Below, in pieces: positions 49,226 through 59,877 of a stretch of 64,000 bases of DNA. Source of the DNA: Jaenimonas drosophilae (taxonomy: Eukaryota; Euglenozoa; Kinetoplastea; Trypanosomatida; Trypanosomatidae). A model generated the notes under the pieces. The model did not search any database, was not told the DNA's origin, and saw only the letters and a list, made by a program, of their open reading frames with translations. Each line of letters starts with the position of its first letter. Position 1 is the stretch's first letter. The DNA is taken from the NCBI GenBank assembly GCA_030849065.1, contig JASAON010001615.1, forward strand, positions 1 through 64,000. Reading direction: 5' to 3'. The translations under genes and the position numbers were made by a program.

Positions 49226-49619
49226 ACCCCCATGGGATGTTGGCTCGCTCATGCACCACAGTGAGTGCACTTCACTTGGTCTTGCAAATATGTTTGGCAT
49301 GGGAGATGAGGTGGGTGATTAGGCGTCAGGTGCTTTTGCAATGGCGCAGTTGCGGATGTATAGTGCTTGGGCTGTACTGAAGGAAACAGAGCGAAGGAAA
49401 TGTACCAGGATGTGGTGCACCTCAAATCGTGTTGCTTCTGTGATCCCGTCATGATGGCAATTCACTACGTCTAAACAAGAAGCAGGTATTGCACCGGATT
49501 GATGTAGCTGACAGTCCTGTTACTCATATATGTTCTTCTTTCCTATATGTGTTCTTTGCTACGCCATGAGCTAGTTCTATACTCACCAGCAACTACAAAC
49601 CAATCAACACTCATTCACC
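49226..49619. other. Intergenic region
   Basis: No gene is seen; a tract with GTTCTTCTTTCCTATATG lies at about 49529-49546, before the cyclophilin ATG. Confidence 0.5.
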
Positions 49620-50216
49620 ATGGCAAGGCAAGGAATGCGCCGTCCGTTGCTCATCCTGGCCCTCTTCGTGGCCGCCTGCTTATTCACCGCCTCTGTTTAC
49701 GCTTCCCAGCCAGAGCCGGAGGTAACGAGCAAAGTCTTCTTCGACATCACCATTGGTGATCAGCCCGCCGGACGTATCGTGATTGGCCTCTTCGGCAAGA
49801 ACGTTCCCCGTACCGTGGAGAACTTCAAGCAGCTCTGCACCGGAGAGAATGGCTTTGGCTACAAGAACTCCATTTTCCACCGCGTGATCCGCAACTTCAT
49901 GATCCAGGGCGGTGACTTCACCAAGTTTGATGGCACTGGTGGCAAGTCTATCTACGGCGACCGCTTCAAGGATGAGAACTTTAATATCAAGCACTTCGCC
50001 GGCGCGCTCTCCATGGCCAACGCTGGCCCCAACACGAACGGATCACAGTTCTTCATCACCACCGTAGACACCCCGTGGCTCGATGGCCGCCACGTTGTTT
50101 TTGGAAAGGTGGTTGAGGGCATGGATGTGGTCAAGGCAATTGAGGGAACCCGCACTGGGGCACAGGATGCCCCACGTGACACGGTGCGCATCGTGGACAG
50201 CGGCATCGTCGCGTAA
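49620..50216 (+). CDS. Secretory-pathway cyclophilin (peptidyl-prolyl isomerase)
   Basis: 198 aa. A basic start and hydrophobic core ([22 protein letters not shown]) form a signal peptide with likely cleavage after VYA-S (about residue 29). The cyclophilin domain is complete: [16 protein letters not shown] with the catalytic Arg, [20 protein letters not shown], and [12 protein letters not shown] with the cyclosporin-binding Trp. The protein ends without a retention signal of the KDEL type. It should speed proline isomerisation of secreted or ER proteins. Close relatives are cyclophilin B-type proteins. Very strong codon bias suggests high expression. Confidence 0.95.
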   Translation: MARQGMRRPLLILALFVAACLFTASVYASQPEPEVTSKVFFDITIGDQPAGRIVIGLFGKNVPRTVENFKQLCTGENGFGYKNSIFHRVIRNFMIQGGDFTKFDGTGGKSIYGDRFKDENFNIKHFAGALSMANAGPNTNGSQFFITTVDTPWLDGRHVVFGKVVEGMDVVKAIEGTRTGAQDAPRDTVRIVDSGIVA

Positions 50217-50595
50217 CGTACTTTGAAACACACAACATGATGTGTGTGTGTGTGTGCGATTTGGAAGAGTTGTGCTCAACCTCTTCCTTTTCTCTCTTTT
50301 CTTTGTTCGTGTCCAGGTGGTCTAAGGATGCAAGTTTTTTTGGTGCCAAAATGTGTTACCTCTCTACGTAAGTTGAGTGTAGAGACTTGTCTGATCACTC
50401 GTTGTGCACGAAGTGAAGGCTGTGCTGGGCGAGTCACAACAACTACCCTATGAAAACACGTCATTCTTGTTCGCGGTCCAACTATTCATTTCTCCTCATC
50501 TTCATCTCCATCCCTCGCATAGCAACACCTCCACAGGATTTAGGTGGAAGGACCCTCCGTCTTCAAGTTCTATTTTTTTTCGTGTTCCGCACAAG
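50217..50595. other. Intergenic region with TG repeat
   Basis: A (TG)8 repeat at 50241-50256 and several T/C-rich stretches (50280-50310, 50483-50515). The open frame of the next gene runs back to a GTG at 50404 through this leader, but without an ATG. Confidence 0.55.
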
Positions 50596-52287
50596 ATGCA
50601 TGCCGCTCACTGCGATCAGCTCATAGCGGTGGAGCGGGAGCGGCAGGCGAAGCGCTATGGTCGTTCAGCACGCCAACGGCAGCTGTGGTTTGCCTTTCTT
50701 GGCGCCATCATCCTGTACGTTTACGGCGGCTACCGCATCTGGAAGAACCCTCCTCCGGTGTCGCGTGTGTGGATCGATGAAGTGCTGGTTGAGGTGATTG
50801 AGGATAGCCTCTTTGCCACTCTTCACGGCTACTTTCTGTGGGTTGTTTTGGGCTTAGGCGTGGCACACGTACTCTACGGCATGCAAGGCGGTGAGTCCGC
50901 CGCCGGGGATGCCGAAAGTACCTCGCGCCATCCACGACGGCCGGCTCGGAGGGCCGAATCTGTTGCCCGCGCCACCTCTCTCCGCCCATCGCAGCAGCAA
51001 CAACGCACTGGAGAGGATGGCATATTCAGCCGTGCCTTCCCCTCTTCTCACCCTTCGCTTCCAAGTGAAGCTAGCCACGCACATCAAAGCGACTTCGACG
51101 CCCAACGCCCCTTACGCACCCTTCATGAACTCGATAGCTTTCTTCATCGTGAGTACCGCCAGCGCCTGAAGGATGGGCTCACGGGTGTCGATGGCACAGG
51201 TGAGCTAGGCGGAAGCGGAGGTGTACGCGTTGATGCACGCGCCTCCATCTTCTCCACCCGCGAATCTGAGTCGCTGCTGCCCGATGGCTCCATCCGGGTG
51301 AGTTATGATGTAGGCCGGAAGCAGGCCGGGTGGCCTCGTCTGCGCTTCCCCACGTCTGCGGCAAGCACAGCCGATGAGGCAGCAACGAACACCATCTCTG
51401 CCTCTGCCGATGCCGCCAACCAGATCATGTGGAGGGAGCTTGAGATTCCTTACCTCGATGTTGCCCTCACACAGACGCGTGAGTGGATCTGCGATGTGTG
51501 CCGCCGTTTGGTCGAGGAAGTAGATGAGTGCAATCGCTGGTTTGCCAACAACAACATCGCCGTCTTTGATTGCGCACACTCGTTGCAGGAGGTCATCGTC
51601 ACCGCCGCACCCGCACCCACCATGACGGGCTTTGGCGCGCCAAGCCCTGCCGCAGTTACCCCGGCCCAGGAGAGCAAGTACGCCGCCCTGCAGCGTGAAA
51701 AAGAGTTTGTGCGTGCACGTCAGCAGACGGTGCGTGATCTCGATACCGTCATGCGCTACGACCAACGTCTTGCCCTGGAGGCTCGCCTTGACTTTGGTAG
51801 CACCTTCCCCGATGCCTTCCCCATGGCACCAACAGAGCGCACCGCCCGCCAGCAGTACATACTCAACCGGCTACGTACCTTTGCCCGGCAGCGCACCCTC
51901 TCCTCCTACATCTCCAATGGAGGTGATTCCGAGTCATGGCGTGAGGGCTTCCCCTGTGACTCTCACTTGGTGCTGCACCTCCTCCGCACCAGCGTGGACC
52001 ATCTCTCCACCTACCTCCGTCTAGGCTATCAGAGCACCACACTTCAGTCACCAGACATCGCCCTGTGTGTGGGTGATACGGGAGAGCCATACTTCTACGT
52101 ACGGTATCGTGGGAACGGCGACCGCCTCTTCCCCACGCGTCCAGGGAAGCACTCACTCTTTGAGGCACTGCTGATCTTCACCGCCATCATCCACAAGAAC
52201 CATCATGATAGCTTTGGTGGCCTCCGTGGAACTTTAGACCTGAAGCGCGCTGACATGTTGCGGCTTCTTGCAAAGCAACAGCGCTAG
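50596..52287 (+). CDS. TMEM209-like nuclear-envelope membrane protein
   Basis: 563 aa from the ATG at 50596. Two membrane helices near the N-terminus (about 33-51, WFAFLGAIILYVYGGYRIW, and 73-94) are followed by a long Ser/Arg-rich disordered region. The folded C-terminal half contains LEIPYLDVALTQTREWICDV, RQQYILNRLRTFARQRTL, FPCDSHLVLHLLRTSVDHL, FYVRYRG and KHSLFEALLIFTAIIHKNHH. Order and wording match the TMEM209 family (listed as cytochrome b561 N-terminal-like). Animal TMEM209 binds the nucleoporin NUP205 at the nuclear envelope, which suggests a nuclear-pore anchoring role here. Homology is inferred by reading. Confidence 0.62.
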   Translation: MHAAHCDQLIAVERERQAKRYGRSARQRQLWFAFLGAIILYVYGGYRIWKNPPPVSRVWIDEVLVEVIEDSLFATLHGYFLWVVLGLGVAHVLYGMQGGESAAGDAESTSRHPRRPARRAESVARATSLRPSQQQQRTGEDGIFSRAFPSSHPSLPSEASHAHQSDFDAQRPLRTLHELDSFLHREYRQRLKDGLTGVDGTGELGGSGGVRVDARASIFSTRESESLLPDGSIRVSYDVGRKQAGWPRLRFPTSAASTADEAATNTISASADAANQIMWRELEIPYLDVALTQTREWICDVCRRLVEEVDECNRWFANNNIAVFDCAHSLQEVIVTAAPAPTMTGFGAPSPAAVTPAQESKYAALQREKEFVRARQQTVRDLDTVMRYDQRLALEARLDFGSTFPDAFPMAPTERTARQQYILNRLRTFARQRTLSSYISNGGDSESWREGFPCDSHLVLHLLRTSVDHLSTYLRLGYQSTTLQSPDIALCVGDTGEPYFYVRYRGNGDRLFPTRPGKHSLFEALLIFTAIIHKNHHDSFGGLRGTLDLKRADMLRLLAKQQR

Positions 52288-52736
52288 CGTCGCACGTCCA
52301 GCCACCACTCCGCTTCTCCCCATCGTTTCATTTGTGCGGATGGATGTATTCATCCACTGCGATGGGATGGGCGGTGGAGCCATGCCGCTCGTGCTTTCTC
52401 CGCCACGTTCGTCATGACGAACTTAAAACCAGAGCGGGATGAGAGGTCCTTTCCTAGATGAGAGCCACTCTCCCAACTAAAACACACACAAGTACACCAC
52501 TACTACCTTCGTCCTTCATACCATGTTGCAGTTGTTCTTACGCTTCAACACCACACTTCGACCCACACCGTCTCTTCCCTCTCTCACACTCACATGGTAT
52601 AGTATTTAGTAGTTTCTTCATATCTTCATTTCGTGCTACTACGTACCTTTCCTTCTCATATCGTGTGAAGAACAAGAACAAGAGAGAGTTAGCTTATACC
52701 GCCTACAGCCTCACCTCCATTGTGATTTGAGCAGGG
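52288..52736. other. Intergenic region
   Basis: No gene is seen. T/C-rich stretches at about 52505-52600 and 52610-52662 give several possible acceptors for the ABCG gene. Confidence 0.5.
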
Positions 52737-54722
52737 ATGTCCGATAGCGATACCCCGCCGCTTCCCGTGACGGAGGAGGATCATGCGCCAGACTACGTTG
52801 GCCCCAACGAGGCTGGTGATAAATCCTACGCCCGCCAATCCACGGCACCCATTGATAAGGGCTTCCGCATTGAGGGTTCCACGGCCGAGTTTGATGGCGG
52901 GACGGTGCGCAGCGGTAGCGTGAGCAACACCTTCTCCCTCCCCATGTCTTGGCACAAGCTCAACTACTGGGCTGGGCCACGACGTATTCTGTGCGGCCTC
53001 ACTGGCACCGCACTGCCTGGTCGATGCCTCGCCGTGATGGGAAGCTCTGGCGCCGGCAAGACCACCTTCCTCAATGCGCTGTGTGATCGCCTCGCGTCTG
53101 GCGGCCACTTGAAGCTCTCGGGCCGGCGGCAACTTGGTGATGTGGAGTTTGAGCGGCACTACCGCAAGGCGATGGGCTTCGTGACGCAGGATGATATTGT
53201 CTCGGCCCTCTCCACCCCATCCGATGCGCTGTGGTTTTCCCTCCGCACCCGGCGTGGAACTGCTCGGGCTGAGACGTTGGAGCGCGTCAATGACGCACTC
53301 GAGTTGCTGCGGCTGCAGCACTGCAGAAACACCGTGGTGGGCGTACCTGGTCTCGTGGCTGGCCTCTCTGGTGGTGAGCGGAAGCGTTGCAACATTGGTG
53401 TGGAGCTCATTTGCGACCCCAAGGTGCTGATGCTCGATGAGCCTACCTCCGGCCTGGACTCCGTCACGTCGGCCAAGATTGTGCATCTGCTCCGCCAGCT
53501 CTCCCGCACCGGCCGCACCATCATCTACACCATTCACCAGCCTACCGCCGAGGTACTCTCCTACTTCGATGATCTGATGCTTCTTACCCAGGGTCGCTGC
53601 GCCTTCCATGGAACCATGGCCTTCAGCATTGAGTACTTTGAATCCATTGGCTTCACGTGCCCAGAAAACTATACCCCCAGTGACTACTACATGACCCTGC
53701 TGCAGGATAACGTAACCAGCACGGTGCTCATTAAGCGCTGGGCCAAGTACCTCAAGTACGGCAAGCGCACGCCCCACACCGTGGCCATTCGTCTCGCCAA
53801 GAGCAAGTCCGAGTCTGGTGCCGCCAAGTACCTGGATAACTACATCACACAGTTTGGCAGCTCTCCGTGGGTTCAGCTGATTGAGATCACGAAGCGCACG
53901 GCGATTGAGGTGTCCCGCAACCAGGTGTATATCATGGCGCATGCCATTCAGGCCATCTTCTTTGCCACCATTGTTGGCTTGATCTTCTTCCACATCCGCG
54001 ATGACGTTTATGGTGTGCAGGATCGTCAAGGTATGCTCTTCATGACTATTATGAACCGATCCATGGGGCCGGCCTTCATTATGATCAACGCCTTCCACAA
54101 CGTCCGAGCCGTCTATATGCGCGAACAGCAAGCCGGTGCCTACTCCCCGCTCATGTTCTTCGTTGGTCGCAGTATTGCTGAGCTTCCACTGCAGCTCACC
54201 TTCATCATCATTGAGAGTGTGATGCTCTACTTCATGTGCTTCCTCCATCGCAGCGCAGGCTCCTTCTTCATTTACCTCGCCGCCATCACCCTCATTTCTC
54301 AGGTGGCCACGGGCCTCGGCTTCGCCATCTCCGCCACATTCAATTCCCTCGTGGTGGCCTCTGCCGTCACCCCGCTCATTCTTCTTCCACTCGCCGTGGC
54401 GGGAGGTCTCTTCGCCAACACCGAAACCCTGCACCCCTACTGGTATTGGCTGCAGGTGCCGAGCTACTGCAGAAAGGGCTTCATTTTGGTGGCACGCAAT
54501 GAGTTCAGTCATCTCCACCACATCACCTGTGATTTCGAGAGCAAAGGTGATCTCTACTGCCTCAATCAGCCCAAGAATGGCAATCAGGTGCTGGAGCAGC
54601 TGGGCTTCGAAACAAAGATGGAGGAATCCGTGTACCTGTGGGTCGGTCTAGTGCTGCTCTTCTTCCTATTCCGCGCCATCAGCGTGATCTCGCTGAGCGT
54701 AGCTGCTCGTGAGAAGACGTAA
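52737..54722 (+). CDS. ABCG-family half-transporter
   Basis: 661 aa, nucleotide-binding domain first. Walker A GSSGAGKTT at 102-110, Q-loop FVTQDDI, signature LSGGERKR at 210-217, Walker B LMLDEPTSGLDS with D234-E235, and H-loop H267 (TIHQPTAEV) are all intact. The membrane domain (about 380-655) shows six helices, with the conserved long helix pair region RSIAELPLQLTFIII. One NBD and one TMD make it a half-transporter that must dimerise. ABCG proteins move lipids, sterols, haem or drugs; the substrate is unknown. The 610-codon open frame on the other strand has no ATG support and follows codon bias. Confidence 0.95.
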   Translation: MSDSDTPPLPVTEEDHAPDYVGPNEAGDKSYARQSTAPIDKGFRIEGSTAEFDGGTVRSGSVSNTFSLPMSWHKLNYWAGPRRILCGLTGTALPGRCLAVMGSSGAGKTTFLNALCDRLASGGHLKLSGRRQLGDVEFERHYRKAMGFVTQDDIVSALSTPSDALWFSLRTRRGTARAETLERVNDALELLRLQHCRNTVVGVPGLVAGLSGGERKRCNIGVELICDPKVLMLDEPTSGLDSVTSAKIVHLLRQLSRTGRTIIYTIHQPTAEVLSYFDDLMLLTQGRCAFHGTMAFSIEYFESIGFTCPENYTPSDYYMTLLQDNVTSTVLIKRWAKYLKYGKRTPHTVAIRLAKSKSESGAAKYLDNYITQFGSSPWVQLIEITKRTAIEVSRNQVYIMAHAIQAIFFATIVGLIFFHIRDDVYGVQDRQGMLFMTIMNRSMGPAFIMINAFHNVRAVYMREQQAGAYSPLMFFVGRSIAELPLQLTFIIIESVMLYFMCFLHRSAGSFFIYLAAITLISQVATGLGFAISATFNSLVVASAVTPLILLPLAVAGGLFANTETLHPYWYWLQVPSYCRKGFILVARNEFSHLHHITCDFESKGDLYCLNQPKNGNQVLEQLGFETKMEESVYLWVGLVLLFFLFRAISVISLSVAAREKT

Positions 54723-56483
54723 GTTGGGACTTGAGAATCGATGTTTATGTGGGTTGAGTGGATGCGGATGGATCAATGCGGAGGGGTGAGTGGTTAGGCC
54801 GTTGGGCATCTCGCCAAACACTTCTGCGTGTCACCGGAGAAGTGGTGCACGCATGGTGGAGAGTGTTGCTTAAAGAGCATCATGATATCCTGAGGCCAAT
54901 GACTCCATCGAGAAACTTTCCCTGCTGTTGCCACACCACGCGCGGAAGCACTCGGGTGTTGTGTGTGTGTGTGTGCGTGTGAGCTCCTACGCTTACCTTC
55001 GTTGCGAACATATTTGTTTCTTCGATTCCTGTGTTTTCTTCGAAAGAAAACCTCTGGGCTGCCAATTTAGAAACTTCCATCGCAGCACGACTACGGACGG
55101 CTGTGTTTCATGGATGCAGCGGTGCGAAGAGAGGAAAGCGGAGTTGGTGTGTGTAGAGAGAGGGGGGCAATGTGCATGTGTGGATGCATGGGCAATGCCC
55201 TTCACGTCGGGGCCCATGACGTGCGCTAACTTTGCTGTTTTTAGCTCTGTTACTTTCATTTCTTCTGTTCTATGTTTGTTGCTGCTTCTTCTTGCTCCAC
55301 GACGAACGATGGCGATCACCATCGTCCTTCCTTCATAACGCTGCCATGATAACAACACCGTTTCGGCTGTTTTCATACGGTTAAGGTGTGGTTGGCATTC
55401 CTAGTCAACGCACCTCATGCCCGATCTCCGCCCACAACCGGCATGTGGCTTCCTGTATCTAACGGAGTGAGAGCAAAAGAAGGAGCGAGAGAGATAACAC
55501 ACATTCAAAATTTGACGTCTTGCGTGGACACGCTCAGTGCCACACATTAAAGAAACTGTTTTCATTGCCGAAGTAGAGGGGGCTGTAGGTATAGGGCGCT
55601 GATGAAGCGATGCAAGTGCGTCTTCCACACCATGTTTTTTTTTCCTTCGTCGGTGATGTACAGTGTGAGGCAGTGCCTTGGTGGCTGGCAGCGTATGCAT
55701 CGCAGCGCTTTGGCGCTCGCTCTCATCGCTCCACTCACTTCCAAGAACAAAAATCTAGCTGCGGATGTTGCCTGCGTCGCTCGTGGATACTCCCCCATAC
55801 CTTAGCAGGGAGTAGCGAGCACTGCTTCCCACTCCTACCCACACCTTTCTCTGCACTACAGAAGCCCCTGGTTGAGGTACGCTCTGGTTGATGGCGCATG
55901 GTCATGCAAACGCTTCCTGATACTCTTCCCTTTTCACTTCTTCCATTCTCTTTGGGCATGTGCTCGTGTAGGTTGTGAAGCTGGTTTTTTTTTCTTCACC
56001 CTCGACATCGCCGTAGACGCACGCCGTGCTTGCAAGCAACGGGCCACATTTCCTTCGTGCATACGTTTCATCCTACACAACAACAACAACACGCAGGAAG
56101 AACTCAGGTAGGCGGCCAGAAAACCAAAAGCAAGCAAACACAAAAACAACAGCAAAAATTCGGCGCTTTTCTGCTCTCTTCTATTTTTCGGTTTCCAAGG
56201 TGCCGGTTGTGTGTTGCCTGCAGCGCAAACACACAGAATACCCCACATCTACGTGTGGGATCTCCATCTCTATACAGCTGCTAAGACAACAACAACAAAA
56301 GTGAAGATTGTTTTTTGGTGTAGCTTCGTATCGCTCAATCTTTGACCAAAACACGACTAGTTGGCAATTTTTCACCAACTTTCTGCTCTTGGGCGTGTGT
56401 ACCTGTGCGTGTATCTGTCATTTTGATTATTATATCTTTGTTTTGCTTGCTTCGGTACTTCCTCTTGACTTGCCACCCGTGCG
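54723..56483. other. Unusually long intergenic region (1.76 kb)
   Basis: The longest gap inside the gene-dense part. It contains a TG repeat at 54957-54980, T/C tracts at 55253-55300, 55630-55642 and 55988-56002, and several (CAA)n stretches (56079-56095, 56287-56300). Short frames on both strands lack an ATG or any domain. It may hold a small gene, a non-coding RNA or long untranslated regions; none can be supported. Confidence 0.5.
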
Positions 56484-58430
56484 ATGGCAGATACCTCGAG
56501 ATGTCCGCCACTCATCTCCACCCACCAAGTCGAAATCTTCGGTGAGAAGTTGTTGGAGGTTTCCTTCTACGCCCCCGCCCCACCTCTCAGCCTGCTCATT
56601 GCCGCCTCCAGTACTAGCCCACTCATCACCACATGTACCTCCTCCACCACAAGCAAATCCAGCAGCAACCACAGCAAGGCTGAGCGTGGTGAACGCAGTC
56701 GTCGTCGCCATCATGCGCCACCACCACCCCCTCTACCCGATGAGTTGTTGGATATTCAACGGCGATGGAACAACAACGTGGAGGATGATTTGGACTTCGT
56801 CTTGGTGGAGCTCCAGATCGAGCGCGACGTCAACGCCCATCTCTCTCTCACCACAAGCTTCGCCACGGGCCATGGTGATCCATCCTCTCCCACCGCCTCC
56901 TCACCGCCGCCGCCCATCGCCCGTGGTGTGGCCTCCGTGGATTATAACTTCCTCATGGCCGATGCCGAGGATGCAGAGTCAGCTGCCAACAACCTTCTCC
57001 GCTTTCCTCCACGACGACTGAGCTGCACGATGGCCCAACGTGCGCAGGAGCTGCTGCGTTGGATCACCCATCGCTACCAGCACGCCCTCGTCAGCCGACT
57101 TCACGATGATCTCCATCGCTGGTGCCCTTCCTTGGAGGTGGAGCTCGATGGGCTGCAGCGCTCGCCCGCCCCCACATTGCGCAGCCTCCCACACAAGCCC
57201 GCACCTCCAACTTCATCCACCAACAACCGCGAGAAGACCAACCACAACGTGGGGCCCATCGTGAGCGGGTTTGTTCGGCGCCATCGGGAAGGTGCCAAGT
57301 CAGATCGCGTGGGTGCCTCGGTGCGGGCAGTGGCCCTCTTCACCATTCCATTGCGGCTGTTTCAGGAGGAACAACGTCGTGGGGAGGAGAGCTGCGCCTC
57401 CATCATTAATTTTGTGTTGCACACCTACGCACGTGCCACCGCCGCAGTTACCTTGGGAAAAGCGCCACACACCAGTAAAGCACCCCCCATCGCCTCCATC
57501 AATCTTGCCCTACGGCCCTGCTTCTTGATCAAGTACAACCGCGAGGCCATTCTACGCCGGGAACACATTCACGTGAGTATTTCAGGTAGTGGGGGCCAGA
57601 CCTTCCCCGAAGGTAGCCCCTACATCACCTTCATCAACAGCTTTATTCAGTGGCCCAACTACCGTCGCAACATTATGATTCGTGCCGATGGCCGTTCCCA
57701 CTCACGAGCAGATGTACATCTGCAAGAGCCCAACCCCGCATCCTCCCCACATGCGGCAACCACCTTTGTGCAAGACCACGTACCGCGGCTGGAGCGCAGG
57801 CTGGAGCGGCGGTTTCGTGAATCAGCCCACTTCATGGCTCTTGTGGAGAGTCTGATGGCCTACTTCGGCGCCCCCATCTCCCTCTCCGCCGCCGCGCAAA
57901 ACTGGAGCACCACAGCTGACAAGGTCCAGCCACCACGTCTGCCCACCATCTCTGCCACAAACACGAACGGCGCCACCACATCGGCCGCCGTAACAACGAG
58001 TGCCTCTGCGGGTGAATTCACTGCCGTCGGGGCACCTCGCGTTGTTTCATTTGCCGTCGTGGATGCGCCGACCAATCGAAGTTTTGTGGTGGTGATGCGC
58101 TACACGCGGCCGGTGGATCTCCCCACGGTATCTGTCATTAGCAGTCAGGGTTGTGATAGCAAGCAGGATGCGGTGTTGCGGGTGAAGGTGCAGTTTTCTG
58201 CCTCCATGCTATCATCGCTGCCAAAGGTACGCTTCGCAGAGTGCTATCCCTGGACGGAGGTTGGGGTTGCCACGGGAGGACCCGCCACAACACCATCCTC
58301 CTCCTCCTCCACGGCCCAGTCCGTAGGGGGTGGAGATGATCAATACCTCAAGGTTGATGCCCTCTGCGCAACCGTATACGAACGTTCGCTGGAGAGCCTT
58401 GCCTACCTCCTAAACCTCTCTCCCAAGTAG
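56484..58430 (+). CDS. Hypothetical protein, possibly BRE/BABAM2-like, 648 aa
   Basis: No confident family. The start is the ATG at 56484 after T-rich tracts. Features: a short strand-rich N-terminus (HQVEIFGEKLLEVSFYAP), a low-complexity insert with Pro-rich ends, a helical segment (RAQELLRWITHRYQHALVSR), and further folded blocks (YITFINSFIQWPNYRR, HFMALVESLMAYFG, SFVVVMRYTRPVDLPTV, FAECYPWTEV), separated by Ser/Thr/Ala linkers. The order of helices and the SFVVVMRYTRPVDLPTV block recall the two UEV/RWD-like halves of BRE (BABAM2), a scaffold of K63-deubiquitinase complexes. That resemblance is weak and could be chance. It is surely a coding gene: long open frame with host codon bias. Confidence 0.7.
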   Translation: MADTSRCPPLISTHQVEIFGEKLLEVSFYAPAPPLSLLIAASSTSPLITTCTSSTTSKSSSNHSKAERGERSRRRHHAPPPPPLPDELLDIQRRWNNNVEDDLDFVLVELQIERDVNAHLSLTTSFATGHGDPSSPTASSPPPPIARGVASVDYNFLMADAEDAESAANNLLRFPPRRLSCTMAQRAQELLRWITHRYQHALVSRLHDDLHRWCPSLEVELDGLQRSPAPTLRSLPHKPAPPTSSTNNREKTNHNVGPIVSGFVRRHREGAKSDRVGASVRAVALFTIPLRLFQEEQRRGEESCASIINFVLHTYARATAAVTLGKAPHTSKAPPIASINLALRPCFLIKYNREAILRREHIHVSISGSGGQTFPEGSPYITFINSFIQWPNYRRNIMIRADGRSHSRADVHLQEPNPASSPHAATTFVQDHVPRLERRLERRFRESAHFMALVESLMAYFGAPISLSAAAQNWSTTADKVQPPRLPTISATNTNGATTSAAVTTSASAGEFTAVGAPRVVSFAVVDAPTNRSFVVVMRYTRPVDLPTVSVISSQGCDSKQDAVLRVKVQFSASMLSSLPKVRFAECYPWTEVGVATGGPATTPSSSSSTAQSVGGGDDQYLKVDALCATVYERSLESLAYLLNLSPK

Positions 58431-58957
58431 CTTCTTGCAGCAACATGGATTCATGAAGAACTATTTTTGGTGTCTTGAGCAAAGCATCAATTTTTTGATG
58501 CACGCTGAAGCAACCACCACATCGACCACATGTTGGTGTTTTTTTTTGTTGTTGTACTGGTTGCTGAGGGAGGGGAGTATGAGATGCGGAGCTGCCCTCT
58601 GACCCTTCCCACATCGTTGCATCATGGCGTCCTGCCAATTTTCTTTTCCTGCCTCTGGTGGTGTGAGTTTATGGTTGCTATCCATATCTTGGCAATGATG
58701 TTGCTCGCCTTCACTTCATCTTCTTGCCACTAGAGTAACAGTATTCTGTGATTTCAGTAACGGCAACCATCAAGAAGCCTGACCTTCAGTCAAGGTATGT
58801 ACGCCACACAGTGAGCGTGTCAGGGTCTGAAGAAGTTGATAACAAATGGCCTCTTCACCTCACGCGTACGGCACCCCTCGATATAAAGGCAGTGCTGTAG
58901 TGCAATGAAAACACAACATGCAAGCACTCGTGAACAGCTACTGGAGGATGCAAAAGT
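58431..58957. other. Intergenic region
   Basis: No gene is seen; 3' untranslated sequence followed by the reverse-transcriptase remnant. Confidence 0.5.
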
Positions 58958-59648
58958 TTCTCGATTCGTTCATACTATGAAAATCTCACGACTTGCAGAA
59001 CCATTGAATCGTGCACATTGACCGCTGAAGAAGTGGCACGTACCATTGAGGTGGGTATCTTTGAAGTGTGCCCAGAAAAGTGAAGTGTACGGGCCACATC
59101 TCCCAGAGGGGTGTTCATGGAGTTGTTCTCTTCACCGATGTTGATATCCAGTGCCGGCGGAGACTCGTGACGGAACCACGGCTCAACGATGCGGTTGCCG
59201 CGGATCAGGTTCCTCACGTGTTCTGTTCAACCATGGCAAGCGCTTATGGCGCAGACAGCAGCGATACCAGCGCTACATGCTGCAGATTAACGTGGACGCC
59301 TATTATGACGCCATCCCCATCTCAGAGTATCTCCGAAACAGGTTCGTCGTCAAGGCGGATTGCACAGGCATGTACTACCGCCTCTGCACTCTCCCCAACA
59401 GTGCACGTTGGAGTGTAGCGGTGGGCCAAGCAGCCACCAACACCATTGCTGGTATTGGCACACCCGCCACCATGTTTTCTCTTGCTGATCATATTCTCAT
59501 TGCTGCCCGCGAGTCAGGAAGCAGACTTCACTCCGCCACCCGACGGATTCTCCAACGCATCCGGCAAGCCAACCTCCTCACAACACCCATCACTCAGTGC
59601 CTCGACGGACGAGGAGCTCCTCCTGCTCAGAAACCCATTCCATGGTGA
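58958..59648 (+). pseudogene. Reverse-transcriptase remnant of a kinetoplastid retroelement
   Basis: RT-like sequence spread over three frames. Frame one (to a TGA at 59081-59083) reads LTAEEVARTIEVGIFEVCPE; frame two (about 59085-59230) contains RRRLVTEPRLNDAVAADQVP; frame three (about 59245-59648) contains MLQINVDAYYDAIPI (RT motif A), LCTLPNSARWSVAVGQA (motif B) and FSLADHILIAARES (motif C position). These blocks are in the right order and spacing for the palm of an RT. The wording matches RTs of kinetoplastid elements as I remember them (TATE- or VIPER-type); the family is inferred. At least two frameshifts and a stop show it is dead. It is in sense with the host genes and is separate from the protease element. 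Confidence 0.6.
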
Positions 59649-59877
59649 GTGTTATCCTTCAACGCCACGTGTGGTTCTACATGCGTACCTTCTTCTTCCT
59701 TCTCTTATACAGTGGATAGTCAAGGATTTGATATCACCGGTGACGCTCGTTGACGGTGAACGTTTCACACCCTCTCTGTGTATATATTTATCTCATATAT
59801 ATACGTTCGCAGGAGGTACTTCGCATCAACGCAACGCCTCTGGCGTTGGCGTAGTACAACTTTGTTAGATTGCGTGG

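Noticed and set aside
52689..54521. 610-codon open frame on the - strand opposite the ABCG gene
   Set aside because: It mirrors the strongly biased + strand codons, has no recognised domain, and every diagnostic ABC motif is on the + strand.
56308..57021. 237-codon + strand frame overlapping the start of the 56484 gene
   Set aside because: It shares sequence with the longer 648-aa frame, lacks a domain and ends within it.
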